From: Trochalopteron elliotii
Taxonomy: Eukaryota > Chordata > Aves > Passeriformes > Leiothrichidae
Length of the DNA: 64,000 nucleotides
Reading direction: 5' to 3'
Assembly: GCA_024734555.1 (NCBI GenBank)
Contig: JANPWX010019329.1
Location: forward strand, 54,362 to 118,361
The number at the start of each line of letters is the position of its first letter. Within the stretch, counting starts at the first letter, position 1. The notes below the pieces were generated by a model. That model searched no databases, had not been told where the DNA came from, and was given only the letters and a program-made list of their open reading frames with translations. Both the position numbers and the translations under genes were made by a program. Shown piece by piece: positions 27,036 through 39,390 of the stretch.

Positions 27036-27250
27036 AAAAACAGTTTCTTCACAGAAATAGTGATTGGACATTGGAGTGGGCGGCCCAGGGAGGTGGTGGA
27101 GTCACTGTCCCTGGAGGTATTTAAGAAAAGACTAGATATGGCACTTAGTGCCATGGTCTAGTGGACAAGGTATTGTTAGGTCATTGGTTGGACTCAATAA
27201 TCCCAAAGGTTTTTCCAAACCTCGTTGATTCTGTGATTCTGTGATTCTGT
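27036..27250 (+). mobile_element. CR1 LINE 3' end with octamer tail, plus strand
   Basis: A classic CR1 3' untranslated end: TTTCTTCACAGAAATAGTGA, GGGCGGCCCAGGGAGGTGGT (27078-27097), CCCTGGAGGTATTTAAG, then GGTTGGACTCAATAATCCC. It ends in the diagnostic octamer repeat ATTCTGTG at 27228-27235 and 27236-27243, with a partial third copy to 27250. CR1 uses such short 3' repeats, not poly(A), for target-primed reverse transcription. Confidence 0.93.
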
Positions 27251-27889
27251 AACTGTATGAAATGTTTTGATTTCAGTTACCCAGGCTTTTCAAAAACAAT
27301 ACACATCATCTAACATAATCATTGTCAACTGTGATGGACAATTTTATATCTCCAAATGCTTGAAAGGGAATTTTTTCTTTCACAAAATTATTGGTTTTAT
27401 TTCTTGATGACTTTGTGGAAAAAAAACATGTGTGTGTGTAACTAAACTGCTTGACTATTACAATATCCTGCCAGAGGTGACTGTTGGAAGCTGTACAGTG
27501 TGTTTATATCTAGTACAGAATATAGCATGCCACCTTGAAAAATTATTCCATCATCATGCCTATCTTTCAGGCTGACTGCTTAGAATGTGGTAGAATAACT
27601 TTATATTGTTCAAGTTATTTTTTGTTAAAAGCCTTTGATAGTATAGCCCCTAGCAATATGTCATACTTCCTTCTTGAGTCGTGTCCTAAGAAGGAACTCT
27701 GCTATGTAAACTTACTCTCTACAGATCGCAGCTAAATCTCCAACTGTATAACAACACGTGATTTTATCTGTGCTGACACATTTGCTTAGATTTGTCACTC
27801 CTATCGCTTCCACTCACCCTTCCCCATCTTACAATAATTTTTGTTACCAACCACAGTATTTTTTAATAAGCCATCTCTGACAACTGAAG
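27251..27889 (-). other. Intron, no gene
   Basis: AT-rich sequence between two CR1 elements. No feature is recognised. Confidence 0.6.
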
Positions 27890-28075
27890 TGTCCTGATTG
27901 CCAGTTTTGGGGATGCCAGAGCTGGATGTAGTACAGCAGTCGGGTCTCACCAGAGCAGAGCAGAGTAGTACTGCCACCTCCTTTCACCTGCTGGACAGGG
28001 ATGGTTGGCTTTTTGGGCTGCAAGGGCATGCTGCCAGCTCATGTCCAGATTTTCATCCACCAATACTCCCAGTTA
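27890..28075 (-). mobile_element. CR1 LINE fragment, minus strand
   Basis: Antisense CR1 ORF2 sequence: the CCAGTTTTGGGGATGCCAGA stretch (27901-27920), GGGTCTCACCAGAGCAGAG, GGCTTTTTGGGCTGCAAGG and TTTTCATCCACCAATACTCC. There is no 3' tail, so this is an internal fragment. Confidence 0.82.
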
Positions 28076-31000
28076 GGGATATGTTGTCAGTACAAAATAC
28101 TTTTCTTTCTAGAGGTGAGACATAATAGAAGTTGCACTGGAAGATGCAATATTGGAGAAATATAAATTTATAACCAGAACTTAGCTTTGCAGCTAGATCC
28201 TATTACTATCTCTGATAACAAATACACTTCAAAGCCAGAGGTCCAAGACACAGTTAAAACAAAGCTGGCGCAATATCCTTCAAACTTCATCAGGAATAAA
28301 TTCAGCATAAGTGCACAGATGTGCAGCTATGTAAGTCTGGAAAAAATGAAACAAAATGAAAATTCAAGGTCTGCATAAGCTTACTGATTACTGCAGAACT
28401 GGACATGAAGTGCTTTACAAATGCGAAAGAAAAGACTCACTGATCAACTTAAATACAGTCTGTGGAAATTAAATCATGTACAGGTTTCAAGTGGGAGGGA
28501 AAAGACTTGCAAAGCCATTTTATCTTGTTTATTCCATTATATAAGTCTAATTTCAGCAACATTTGGCCTTATTTTAACTTTTTTTGGTGATATATATATA
28601 CTTAGTCAAATCCATCAAGATTTTTTTTTTTCTGTTATTAGCAATGCTCCCATGTTATTTATTAGAATCTGGAGGAGTGCTAACAAGGAAACAAATGTGC
28701 TGTTCTCCACCCCACCCCTCTACTTCCCCCTTCCCCCCATCTATGAGAACTGCATCTACAGAATGTGTTTTCTTCTTCATTCATTATGAGGGCAGGGATG
28801 AAGAAACTATAGGTATTGGATAACTGTCAAAATACACAGCAAGAGAAGATGATCTTTTAAACCAGGAAGATCAGGTCACAGAACTCTGCTCTGTACAATA
28901 TAGCTATTGTATGTTTGTCAGAGAAAAAGAGAAGTGAAAAGGGATTGATGAGGGACTGATGAATTTACTCATTCTCCACTAGACCACAAGGTGCTGGAAC
29001 TGGGTTTTTGAAGGAGAAAAATTTGGTGTTTGTTTACAGAATACTTAGCATCTGAAACAGGTATTGCATCTTACGTGAGCATCATTTGGATAATACGTGA
29101 TATCAGCTACCGGTTGCTAAACATTGTGACAGTAACTTGGCTTAGGAAAAAAATGGCTTTCATTTTCTAACACCTTAGTGATAGTTTCCAACTAATCCTT
29201 AGCACTGAAGAACATTTTTATTTACTCTTTTCCTTCTCTCTCATCTATTCTCTGCTTTTCCTCCTAAGCCCCTAATGCCTATACTCTAATTCCAGTAAGC
29301 TAACCAAAGGCAGACACTGGCAAATACATTCATCATACTAATTATGTGTTGCATGCTATGTTTCTCCCATCAAGTGCCTCCCACATATTTGACAAAAACC
29401 TTTCAAATCAAGAAGAAGAAAAATGAAAACAAGTCTCAAAGCCAAGCTGTGTGATTGAGAAAATCACTTAACCTAGTGTCACTGAACTACAAAATCAATT
29501 AATGTCTTCTATCATCCTCAGAAAGTGCTATCTAACAGGCAGTCTGAAACAAATTATACTATATTTCAATGGAAGTAATTTCTTCCATTTAGGATTAGAA
29601 TGTAGGTAAATTGATCCTTTCTCTACATGTCCACAGCATAAGGAAACAGGTCAGTTTTCTTATGCAAGCCTTTCAGAAGTCTTTGAATGGCATGCTAGGA
29701 CAAACCAAGGTGTAATTGAAATTCTGGTTCAGGAACCCACAAAGGAATATTTAACCAAGGTGCAACTTCTATGTAAAGTAAGTTTCCCTAGATGCATTAT
29801 TGCTACATATAATTTATACAGTAAAATTGATCTTGCATCTAAAGGGATTTAAAGAAAAATCAATCCACACAGTGTCTTTTCAAGTAAACAGCTATTTCAT
29901 TACTGTATGCAGTATCTCTGTTTTTTTCTGCTTTGGTTTTGCAGATGTGAACAATCATGTTAGTATCAAGTAGATGTCCGATTCCTTTTTCACACCACTT
30001 TGCCATAATTCACCTGACAGGGTATCTGTGCTTCACAGTGCAAACCACATTTTATGGATTATCCCTTGTCCCTGTCCTCTATTAGTTTGGAAATATAGTT
30101 GTTTTTAGAGTAAGCAGAAGCAGATTGTTATTATGTCTTTAAAGAAAACTGTCTAAAAGCCAGGAAAAAGAACTTTACTGGGCTGTCAGTGGAGGTTGGT
30201 GTTAGATGCTTAGCTCCAAATTTTTGACATGATTGTACTTCTATTTAACTTTCAATGTTGTTGGCAGGTTTTTTGCTTCTCTCTTGTTTCTGAATGAGAC
30301 TGAAGCAGATAATTTTTAGCTGTAACTCCTCACAACAAAGGTACAGACCATCTTAAAAATACCTGCTTTTATTTATCATTTTAGTTTGCTGAGTTATCTA
30401 AGATAGCATTTGTTAACTTGAATGAAGTTAAAAACTGGTAATTTTCAGTAGGAGACCTTGGCTGAAAGCTACATGAACCAAATGTGGTTTTGCTGATGCA
30501 TATAAAATGCTGCAAAGTCCCTTGACATACACTTTCCTTGGGTGTTATCTAAGACACTGATTTGCATTCCTTTTTTCCAAACAGGGCCTACCTACACCTT
30601 TACTTCTTGCCAGAACTCATTTTCTTGCAGTCACTTCTATATAATAACACTTATGAGATTGCTATTGACAGATTTAATGAATTATATTCTTCAGTCTTCA
30701 CTCTCTTGTAAATAAAGTGAAAAGAAAATACTACTGCTCCATAACTTATCTTGGTAGGCAGGGCAAGGAATAGAACATGGATTCATTTTTTCTCCTGGGT
30801 CCTTAAGTACCACACTTGGGGATTTGGGGATAGCTTTAATATACGATCCACGCACATTGTATATGTTTAATTTCGTTGTTAAATAAGGAAGTAAACCAGT
30901 CCACCTTTGATTAGCTTTAAAGGAACAGCTACCTCACTTGGATTATCTAAAATATTAACAGTAAAATTATTTCTAATATAATAAATATGCTAAATATCCT

Positions 31001-33456
31001 GATACAGCTCAAAAATAAATCCAAACAGGTACAAGTTTAGCAGACAGAAAAACACAGAAAAGACAGCAGATTTCAGAAACCTTCGTATAATAATTTTGAA
31101 TATGTTACTTGTGCATTTGGTGCAGTTTCCCCTTGTGAAAACAGTACATTACTATTCCAGGAATGGAATATCAGCACAGCCAAAACAACTTAAAAATTCT
31201 GACAACATTAGATAGTCTTGAAAATGTCACAGGGGAGAGAAAAAGAAGACCGTATCCAAAGGAAATGTAAAAGTGCAATTTTTGGCTTACTTCAAAAATA
31301 AGCAATGGTTTATGGAGCTCTGTAATTCTTCCTTCATTCTTCTCTTTTCTATCCCAGAGGCCCCATATTACTGTGACCACTGTCCTAGATAAAAGAGCTT
31401 TGACACAACTTCAGGTGTCTGCCAGAAAAGGATGCTTCAGAATGACACAGAGTATTCCCAAGCTCCAAGGATAGATTTGATTTTTCTGCAGTAGTGAATA
31501 TTTATATGTTCAAAGGGGATTTGCTGCAGTGAAACAAGGAGGGAACTACTGCTATGCATTTTTGGGGGTAAGATTTTTTTATATGATGTCAAAAATTATG
31601 TTTGCTAATCTGAATGAATCGGAAAACAAGTAATGCATTTCAATTTATACACAAACTCTGTTCATTCACTTTAATCCCAAGTCACTCCTGCATGAAAATC
31701 CTGTAATTACATTATGTCCTATTTTGAGCCATTGTATCTATTCTTTACATACATATATATTTAGACACAAGTCTCAATATACTTCTTTTCCTTCCTTTTG
31801 ATACTTTTAAGTACCCGCTATAAACCTTTACATAAGTATAGATGTGCGAAATCATAACTGCGAAAAACTATATTAGGATTAAGACTCTTAAATCTTTGTA
31901 TTTTCTATGTGAACATCTGCAGGTATGCAAAAACAAGGGGTATGAAAAGTCTGTGATTGATTGCTGAACTGTGAAGTGGATGCCACCCACATCAACAGTT
32001 GGCAGTAAATTTATTCTTAGTACAAATAGCTTGCAAGTCACATTTATGTTGGGCTATTTCCTGTGTAGACAAACACTGTGCTGCGCTGATCTTGTTTACT
32101 GAGATCTAATGTCCCCAAATTTGTTTGTTGTTCATTGTTGGATTTTTGTTGATGTTGTTTCCATTTATTTATTTATTTTCCTTTAATTTTCTAAGCTATG
32201 AAAAGATATGAAGTGACACTGTGGGAATTTTTATCTCAAGAAAACACTTTTCCTAGTCAGATGAGGCTCCATCTTTCTGAGAACTGGCTACTTGACACAT
32301 TCATGGCCAGGAATGAATTCTTTACACACAGGGATGTACACTAGAAAAATCAGGCAATAAATCTAAATGCTCTCTCTGGGTATAAAAGAGAAATAACTCA
32401 GTATTAAAACACTGGGGGTTTTACTTTTGTGTTGTTCTCACTGGTAAATATATAGATCTTGCATAGATTAGCTAAAGAGAACAGTGCAGCTCACTGGTCC
32501 TATTCTTTTTGCCAGTGATGGTCTGGTAGCTAGTAAATAATCAACAAATCGACAATCTCATGGTGTAAAACTACTTGATGGATCTTTCATTTTTCCACCA
32601 TGCTGATGGAAAAATTCTTATATTACTGTGAACACAAAGCATCACTGAGAAAACAGAAACAAACATAGATTTATAAACCATTTTTAAAATGCCTACTGAC
32701 GGAATACACTCATTTTTCTTAGAAGCTATCTATTCATATGGTGACCATACCATAGAACTGAAATAAAAAATACACTCAATAGAAACATAAAATATCTTAA
32801 ATTTCCCTTCCTGTCCTGACTTTATTGGTACATGGCAAGGTGTGTAACACTATAGCTGGTGGGCTGCAGAGTCTGTTCAGTAGCAGAACTGGGCTTCTGC
32901 AAGAAAACCTACAGTATAAAGACATCACCCATACTGTGAGCAGTTTAAATACTTATTCCAAGTAAACTTTTTCTGTATTCTTTATGACAGCTCAGATGAG
33001 CCTGGAGGAACCTATGGCATTACACATATGAGTAGCCTGTTTCTCGTTTCTAATGCTGCCTCATCATTTCACATGTTGCCTCATCATTGCAAAAAGCACC
33101 CCTACTATCAAGCTATGTAAACTGAATACAGCAAATAATGTACTTGTTGAACTAATTTACTGATATATTTTCTATTCTATTTTCTGTAACTTTTTTAGAA
33201 TTTTAATATGTTATTCTCAAATTTGTTAATGAACGTCGTTCTTAGTCTGTTTTTCCTATCAACACTCATATTACTGACATATTAATTGATAATTTAAAAA
33301 AAATATCTGAATGGCAGTTGAAAATGCTTCTGTAAAGAACATTCCACTTTCAGCACAAGACATAAGATTCCTCATAGTTTCTCCATTGCAACTATGTGAT
33401 TTTTTAACATTTGTAGCAGAATGCTTCTTAGCTATTCCTTTATTCTACAAGTACTA
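28076..33456 (-). other. Intron, no gene or recognised transposon
   Basis: More than 5 kb of AT-rich sequence. The main local feature is a C-rich run at 28710-28738 that could form a G-quadruplex on the minus strand. A 122-codon open frame at 28421-28789 passes through low-complexity T and C runs and looks accidental. Confidence 0.55.
28710..28738 (-). other. Potential G-quadruplex on the transcribed-sense strand
   Basis: Four C runs of 4, 4, 5 and 6 bases are separated by 1, 7 and 2 bases. The minus strand, which is the sense strand of the cadherin gene, therefore has four G runs with short loops, matching the canonical G3+N1-7 pattern. Confidence 0.75.
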
Positions 33457-33695
33457 AAATCATAGAATTATTTTGGTTGGAAAAGACCTCTAAGAACATC
33501 ATGTTCAACCATGAAGCCAGCACTGCCAAGTCCACCACTAAACCACGTCCCTAAGTACCATATCCACATATTTTTAAAACACATCCAGAGATGGTGACTT
33601 ACTGCTTGGTGTCCCTTTCAGTGAGGAGATTTTTCTTAATATCCAATCTAAACCTCCCCTCATGCAACATGATGCCATTTCTTTTTGTTACTTGG
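33457..33695 (-). mobile_element. CR1 LINE 3' end, minus strand
   Basis: It begins with the reversed tail AAATCATAGAATTATTTT and the antisense 3' UTR GGTTGGAAAAGACCTCTAAG. Antisense of the region before it follows (ATTTTTCTTAATATCCAATC, CATGCAACATGATGCCATTT). It is truncated at its 5' side. Confidence 0.88.
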
Positions 33696-33871
33696 ATGAA
33701 CTTTTCCCACTAGAATTACTTTGAGCTTGTGAACTGGTTTTATATGTGTTTCAAACCCTTTTGAATACCATGGATAACTTCGATACTGTTTGGCTGAGAG
33801 GATTTTAAACTCTTCCCTGTAAAACCCAAGTGGTTGCAGGGGTTGGTTTTGGATTTTTGCTTATTTGATTT

Positions 33872-33922
33872 GTCTGTTTGTTTGTTTCTCTTGTATATGT
33901 GGGCTCTTTGTTTGTTTGTTCA
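33872..33922. repeat. (GTTT)n-rich low-complexity stretch
   Basis: Interrupted runs of GTTT or TTTG between two CR1 copies. Confidence 0.75.
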
Positions 33923-33939
33923 TGGGTTTTGTCTCTTTT

Positions 33940-34188
33940 AAACTCATAGAGCCATAGAAGAGCTTGGGTTGGAAGGGACCTTTTAAAGGCCCTAGATGCC
34001 TGAACCCCATATAATGAACAGGGGCATATTCATCCAGATACTGTCCAACGTGACCTTGAATGTTTCCAGGGATGAGGCATCCAGCACCTGTCTGTGCAAC
34101 CTGTGTCAGTGTTCTACCAACCTGATTGAAAAAAACAAACAAACAAACAAACAAAACCCAAACACCTTCCTTATAGCTAATCTAAACA
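33940..34188 (-). mobile_element. CR1 LINE 3' end, minus strand, with internal (AAAC)n
   Basis: A separate CR1 with its own tail (AACTCATAGAGCCATAGAAG) and antisense 3' UTR (GGGTTGGAAGGGACCTTTTA), then TCCAGGGATGAGGCATCCAG. An (AAAC)n run at 34135-34156 replaces a short A-rich part of the consensus, so it probably grew there after insertion. The segment then continues with AGCTAATCTAAAC. Confidence 0.9.
34135..34156. repeat. (AAAC)n microsatellite inside CR1
   Basis: Five perfect AAAC units in the antisense CR1 sequence. Confidence 0.9.
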
Positions 34189-37129
34189 AAGGATGAAATT
34201 TTATGAAATCTGGCAATCCACATTAATTAACACTTCCATATGCAACAGACACAGAAGGCAATTTTCCTTTACTACAGTCCTTTTTGGATATTTGACGACT
34301 CCTATGATTTATTTTCCCAGTCACTTTCTTCTGAGCAAACAAGGACAAGGCTTTCAATATGCCTTTTAAGGAAATGTTCCCTGAAATCTTTATCGTACTT
34401 GTTAGCTTTCCTGGACCCTTATAGCCTCCATCATTTTTGAATACCAAAAATGGTACAAGACTCAGGCTGAGGATACGTGAAGGTCAAACAAAATAGAAAG
34501 ATTATTATAATGATTCTTCCAGTCATTTAATGAAAGATTTTGGTAGGGGGAGTGTTACTATGTAACCCTTGCAATAGTGCCCCATACATCTTTCAATCAC
34601 CACTATATTGTAAGTTCCTACTAAGTGAATATTTCATAACCCCTGCATTATACACAGTACTGATTACATATTTCTTTTGTTTCAAAGAGTAATTTTCAAC
34701 TTAGAACTTTATTACTAAAATGTAGCATTTTGGAAAATATTTATACAGGTATGATAAGAGGTAACTTCTATATTCTCATTCAGATATGCAATCATGCTAT
34801 CTTCTAACCAGTGAAATATCTTTTCAACTGATGAAGAGAGCTACACGTCTCTGGGATGCTGTAGACTTTCCAAAGGGACAAAAAGTGACTGAAGTACCCA
34901 TCTCCCTCAACAAGCTATAAGGGTGGTCAAGACCGAGTAGCAAAGACACAGACAGATATATTAAACTAGATGAACATATATAAATAACAATTTCAGAAGA
35001 AAAAAGAAATTATAGAGGAGGAAAAAGGGATTCAGAGTAAAAATCGTAAGCTATGCTGAAAGACTTATGTTTTTGAGGATTTTAATGTTCCACGGATTCA
35101 CCAACTTGGGCGTGAAAGAGAACAATTTTAAGCTTTTAAACATTGTTTCTTTTGGCATCTCTAATGGGAATTTTCTAAAGCCTCTCAAAAGTGTACATCT
35201 TTCTAAGCATAACAAATATGGAAGAGGCGAGCAACTCTTCCAGTTAAATTATTAAATTAAATTATTTAATTTTGTTTTCATTTAGGTCATATTAAAGTTT
35301 CTAAAAGTGCAGAAAGCTGAGCTGTAAAGTTACGGAAAAGCCACAGAAAAAGAGAAACTGAGCTTAATTTGTTAAAAAAGAGCAGGCTGGAGATCAATGT
35401 TGCTCATTCATTCCTTGAAATCCAGTAAAACGTAATCTATAAGGAAGTAATAATATATATTTTTAAATAACTCATTAAAGGCTGTTAAAGACTGTGAGTA
35501 GCTGGATACGTCCCAGGTATTTTTTTATAACTAAGGTTTGAATTTCTTCAGCAAATTTTGAAGTGAAAAAATATTATACTTCAAGTGAAATTATTGCTGT
35601 TACCCAAACTAGGTATGGACCAGTGCATGCCTAAGGCCTATTGTAATTCTCCTCTCCATATTAACTGGGCATTTGTGCACTTATCTGATTTAACTTTAAA
35701 TACCTTCAATCATTAAGCTTGAGCCGATTTGTCTAGATTTTCTATCAAACTCAGAGAACTAGATACTTCTAGGATTCTTTAGATGTTTCAATGAAATGAG
35801 AACTCACAGAAATTCTCATTTTCCCAAAATCAAGAGGATTTGAGGCTGACTAGCTCAGACAAAGGTGTACCTGAACAGTATTTACATTCAGTGATATTTT
35901 AGCCTATGGCAATTTCTCAAGTGCTCCAGATCACTCTGTCAGAGTCCATTCTCTCTGCCACTTCCCACTCTGTCAGTATTAAGCAATATTCAGTGGTGAT
36001 TACACAATTTCTTCAATCAACTGATAAGTTTTTGCTAATGTACTGCAAAAGGGTCATATGAAGACCCAACACCCTAACCATGGTTACTCAACAACATCTG
36101 TTGCTCTTGTACCTCCCTGGAACAGTGAAGAAAATATGAAAGGTCAATAGCTAAGGTTTGAAGGAATATGGTAGAACAATTCCTCTTCTACAACTGCAGT
36201 GGATCAAAGATCCTACCACAGAGTATATGAGTCTCAGCAACTGAGGGTACCCAGCCGAGAAAAAGGGATCAACACAGTGGTTGAGACCTGCTCTGACACT
36301 GAAATTTATTTTCTTTTCTTTCCTGTGGGATGTTCCCTCCATAGAGACCCACTTCAGAGATATAAAAATAGGTGGCTAGTGGCAGTGGAAAGATTTAACT
36401 ATTATAAACATTGGCAATTATTTTTGTGGCATCTGAGAGGTCACGAGTTAACTTGTCTGCTGGGTGTAAATGTTACACTGGTCTCCTAATATGTCAAGAT
36501 AGCTGGGAGGTGAAAGGAAGGACCCTGTAGGCATACTTTGTGTTGCTATCAGGGATGTAGAAAAGTGCAAGAGGGATGCCCTGGTGCTCATGGCTTCATG
36601 GCAAGAAAATTTAAGTCCATGGTCTCCATGGGAAACGGCCAGGTTGATATACAAAACCTGAGATGCAGGTAGAGATTTACGGTGTCACTAAGTGGATGAT
36701 AGTGTAGTGTAGAGAGGAAGAATTTTGCAAACTGGAACTAGGGAACTTTTTGAGACAAGAGAAAACCAGACAAAAGCATCAGTCTATATTTTAATAGTTA
36801 TGAAGACAAGCTCCAGGCACGGGAAAGTAAAAAGGTCACAGAACACCAACACCTGCAAGGAGTTCTATAAAAATCTGGGCAGAAAGGTGAAAGATGAGCT
36901 TTAGTGTAGAGAAAGGTTCACTACAGAAAACTACACTACAGAAATACATTACACTGTAATGGATAATGTAATACACTGCAGAAAATTTACTTAACACCTG
37001 CCTATGAATACTTGTGGTTAAAACTAAGGAAAACAAAGGTTTTAGTTAATGTTGGTGATTTTAAATGTCAGGAATACGGCAGCTGAAAAAGAGAATGAAA
37101 TTTTCAACACATTTGGATATGCATTATGA
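34189..37129 (-). other. Intron, no gene
   Basis: AT-rich, with no recognised exon or transposon. An open frame of 96 codons at 36199-36489 has no domain. A patch at 36920-36980 repeats CTACAGAAA and CATTAC/GTAATG motifs and could form small hairpins. Confidence 0.55.
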
Positions 37130-37912
37130 ATAGAAGAGGGGATAACATTGTGCCACTCATTAAATCTTGATGTGCCCATATTTTGAGTACTGAAGAAGTT
37201 CTGGCCTTCAAGTATAAAAACACACATCTTACAGTCCAAGCAGAGTTAAGTCAGGAACAGAAATGAACCAGTAGATTGATTGTTCAGTGTAAGTACTTTA
37301 CAAGGAGGAACTAGAGAGGCTCACATTCCTTGATCTATTGACTGAGAACTCCAGTAAGATACACTCAAGGTTTATGAATGAGGAAGCTAATGCATTTTGC
37401 TGCAAAAATCTAGGATTGTTACATCATTTTGCTTGTATTTTTTATTGTACTATTATTTAGTATTTCTATCAAAGACAAAGGAGCATTCAGTGAAATCGCA
37501 AAGTCAGAAGACAACACTAAGTTCTACTGGGTAATAAAATGTAAGACAAAATAAACACTAAACTGTTTTTCAGAAAATTCAACATTATAATTGAAGACAA
37601 CAAATGAAATTCCTATGAGAGGCTGGTTGAAAGAAGCAGAAATCCTTTAAAATGCAGGCAATGAGCTTTTGGAACTTGTTACCACAAAAGAGTAGAAGCA
37701 AGTTCAGAAATGGCCAAAGTTACAGACAATAGATTCATAAAAAGATATTGTAAAGACTAGGGCAATGAGACAAACCCTTATAACCCTAATGGAACAGTTG
37801 TGGATGCTGGGAAAGTATTATAGGAGCAAAAGGTACCCAAGTTACCCTAGTGACACTGTCATCCCTACTGTCAGAGGCAGGATACTGTGCTAGTGGACCA
37901 CTAAACCAGAAA
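37130..37912 (+). mobile_element. Ancient CR1/L3-like LINE, plus strand
   Basis: Diverged but ordered landmarks of the old amniote CR1/L3 type can be followed. These are the ATGTGCCCATATTTTGAGTA region (about 37171-37190), ACAAAGGAGCATTCAGTGAA (about 37474), the TGGAACTTGTTACCACA equivalent (about 37670-37686), and the 3' end ACTGTCAGAGGCAGGATACT with GTGGACCACTAA (about 37867-37907). There is no avian CR1 octamer tail. The copy is heavily gapped and dead. The subfamily cannot be named by eye. Confidence 0.65.
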
Positions 37913-38991
37913 GTTTTATAAAATCTTGATTACTTAAGATTGCTTTTTTAATAGATTTTCCTATTTTACATCTTCTCAGTCAAGACTGAATTATTCATGC
38001 ATTCATGGTTCAAGTAAAATAAAATCAAATATCTCTAATAAAATACAGGCTTAGGTCTGAGAGGTAAGTTCAGCTCAAAAATATTATGGCAACTTTTGCC
38101 AAAGGCAAGTCCTAGATTTTCAATTCCACTCACTCAGGAATCAAAAACTCTGTGATGTTTTATAGTAATGTAAAAAATATTAACAAGCTACAAGATAAAG
38201 GAATACACACATACACCCAAACCCAATAACGGAAGGTTAAAATGTCACAAGTGGGCAAATGAAGAACACTAGAAAACTAGAATACTAAAAACAGAGGACA
38301 ATCTGTAGAGAAGATTTGATCTAACTGTTTCCCTTGGGTAGCTACTACTTGTGTAATGATAACCCAGGAACTTTGTTTTCCATAAGCAGCAGAAGCTAGT
38401 ATAGAAGAATTTGAGAATAAAAATGCAGCACAAAATTACAATAAACACAGCAGAGTCATTATATAGGACTTAAACACAGCAAACAGTTATTAATTTTGTT
38501 GAATGGATTTGCTTATTTAGTTCACATGTATTTAAGTCTTCACTCTGTCAATAATCAATGCAAAAGACACCACCAGTTTAATCAGAAAGAAATTAATTTG
38601 CCTGGAGGTGAAAATCAGAGTGTGAGAGGATATTGAATTCAAAATATAAATAAATAGTACTCTCTCCTTCTATCCACATTTTTCTAGTTACATGAATTAA
38701 TGCAGTACAATCTTATTATTTGGAACTGACATTTCAAAACCATATTTTCTTAAAAATGTTTTGATTCTAGGGACCACTAAATTCATAACTTGAAGCAGCA
38801 CATCTTTCATAAAGCAAAATCTTAGGATTTCTCACACTCTGCAGTTCAGAAAATGGGTTAATGACAAAAGCTAAGAAATACTGAAAATTTAATATATCAG
38901 TTTTTGACTGTATTATAAAGAGTAAAGACTAGTTTATTATTATTAATTTACTAGTAAATTACTAATTTATGATGGTTATGATTTTTTTATG
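37913..38991 (-). other. Intron, no gene
   Basis: AT-rich. It contains the perfect 16-bp palindrome AATTTACTAGTAAATT at 38945-38960. No other feature is recognised. Confidence 0.6.
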
Positions 38992-39237
38992 GAGTACTGG
39001 ATCCAGCTGTGGAGGTCTCAGTACAAGACATGGAACTTTTGGAGTGGGTCTCCACCAGAGGGCTGAAGCACCTGTCCCTGTGCAGGCAGGCTGAGAGTGT
39101 TGAGATTGTTCAGCCTGGAGTAGGCTCTAGGGAGACTTTACTGTGGCCTTTCTTGATGGAGGCCTAGAAGAGTGGGGACAGACATTTTAGCAAGGCCTGT
39201 AGCAGTAGGGCTTACATAGACATGGGAGTTTAACATT
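38992..39237 (+). mobile_element. CR1 LINE fragment, plus strand
   Basis: Plus-strand CR1 ORF2-end sequence: GAGTACTGGATCCAGCTGTG, TTTTGGAGTGGGTCTCCA, AGGCTGAGAGTGTTGAGATT, TTCAGCCTGGAGTAGGCTCT. It breaks off just before a pentanucleotide array, where the usual 3' UTR and tail are missing. Confidence 0.82.
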
Positions 39238-39255
39238 TTCACAAATTCAGAAGAA

Positions 39256-39390
39256 AGAAGAGAAGAGAAGAGAAGAGAAGAGAAGAGAAGAGAAGAGAAG
39301 AGAAGAGAAGAGAAGAGAAGAGAAGAGAAGAGAAGAGAAGAGAAGAGAAGAGAAGAGAAGAGAAGAGAAGAGAAGAGAAGAGAAGAGAAG
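39256..39390. repeat. (AGAAG)27 pentanucleotide array
   Basis: One hundred and thirty-five bases of perfect AGAAG units, 27 copies without interruption. The plus strand is entirely purine. It sits between the ends of two oppositely oriented CR1s. A minus-strand open frame through it (Leu-Leu-Phe-Ser-Ser repeats) is only the translated repeat. Confidence 0.98.

Noticed and set aside
28421..28823. 122- and 79-codon open frames
   Set aside because: They pass through poly-T and C-rich runs and overlap each other in different frames.
36199..36489. 96-codon open frame with an opposing 63-codon frame
   Set aside because: Overlapping frames on both strands without domain content; no repeat or exon signal.
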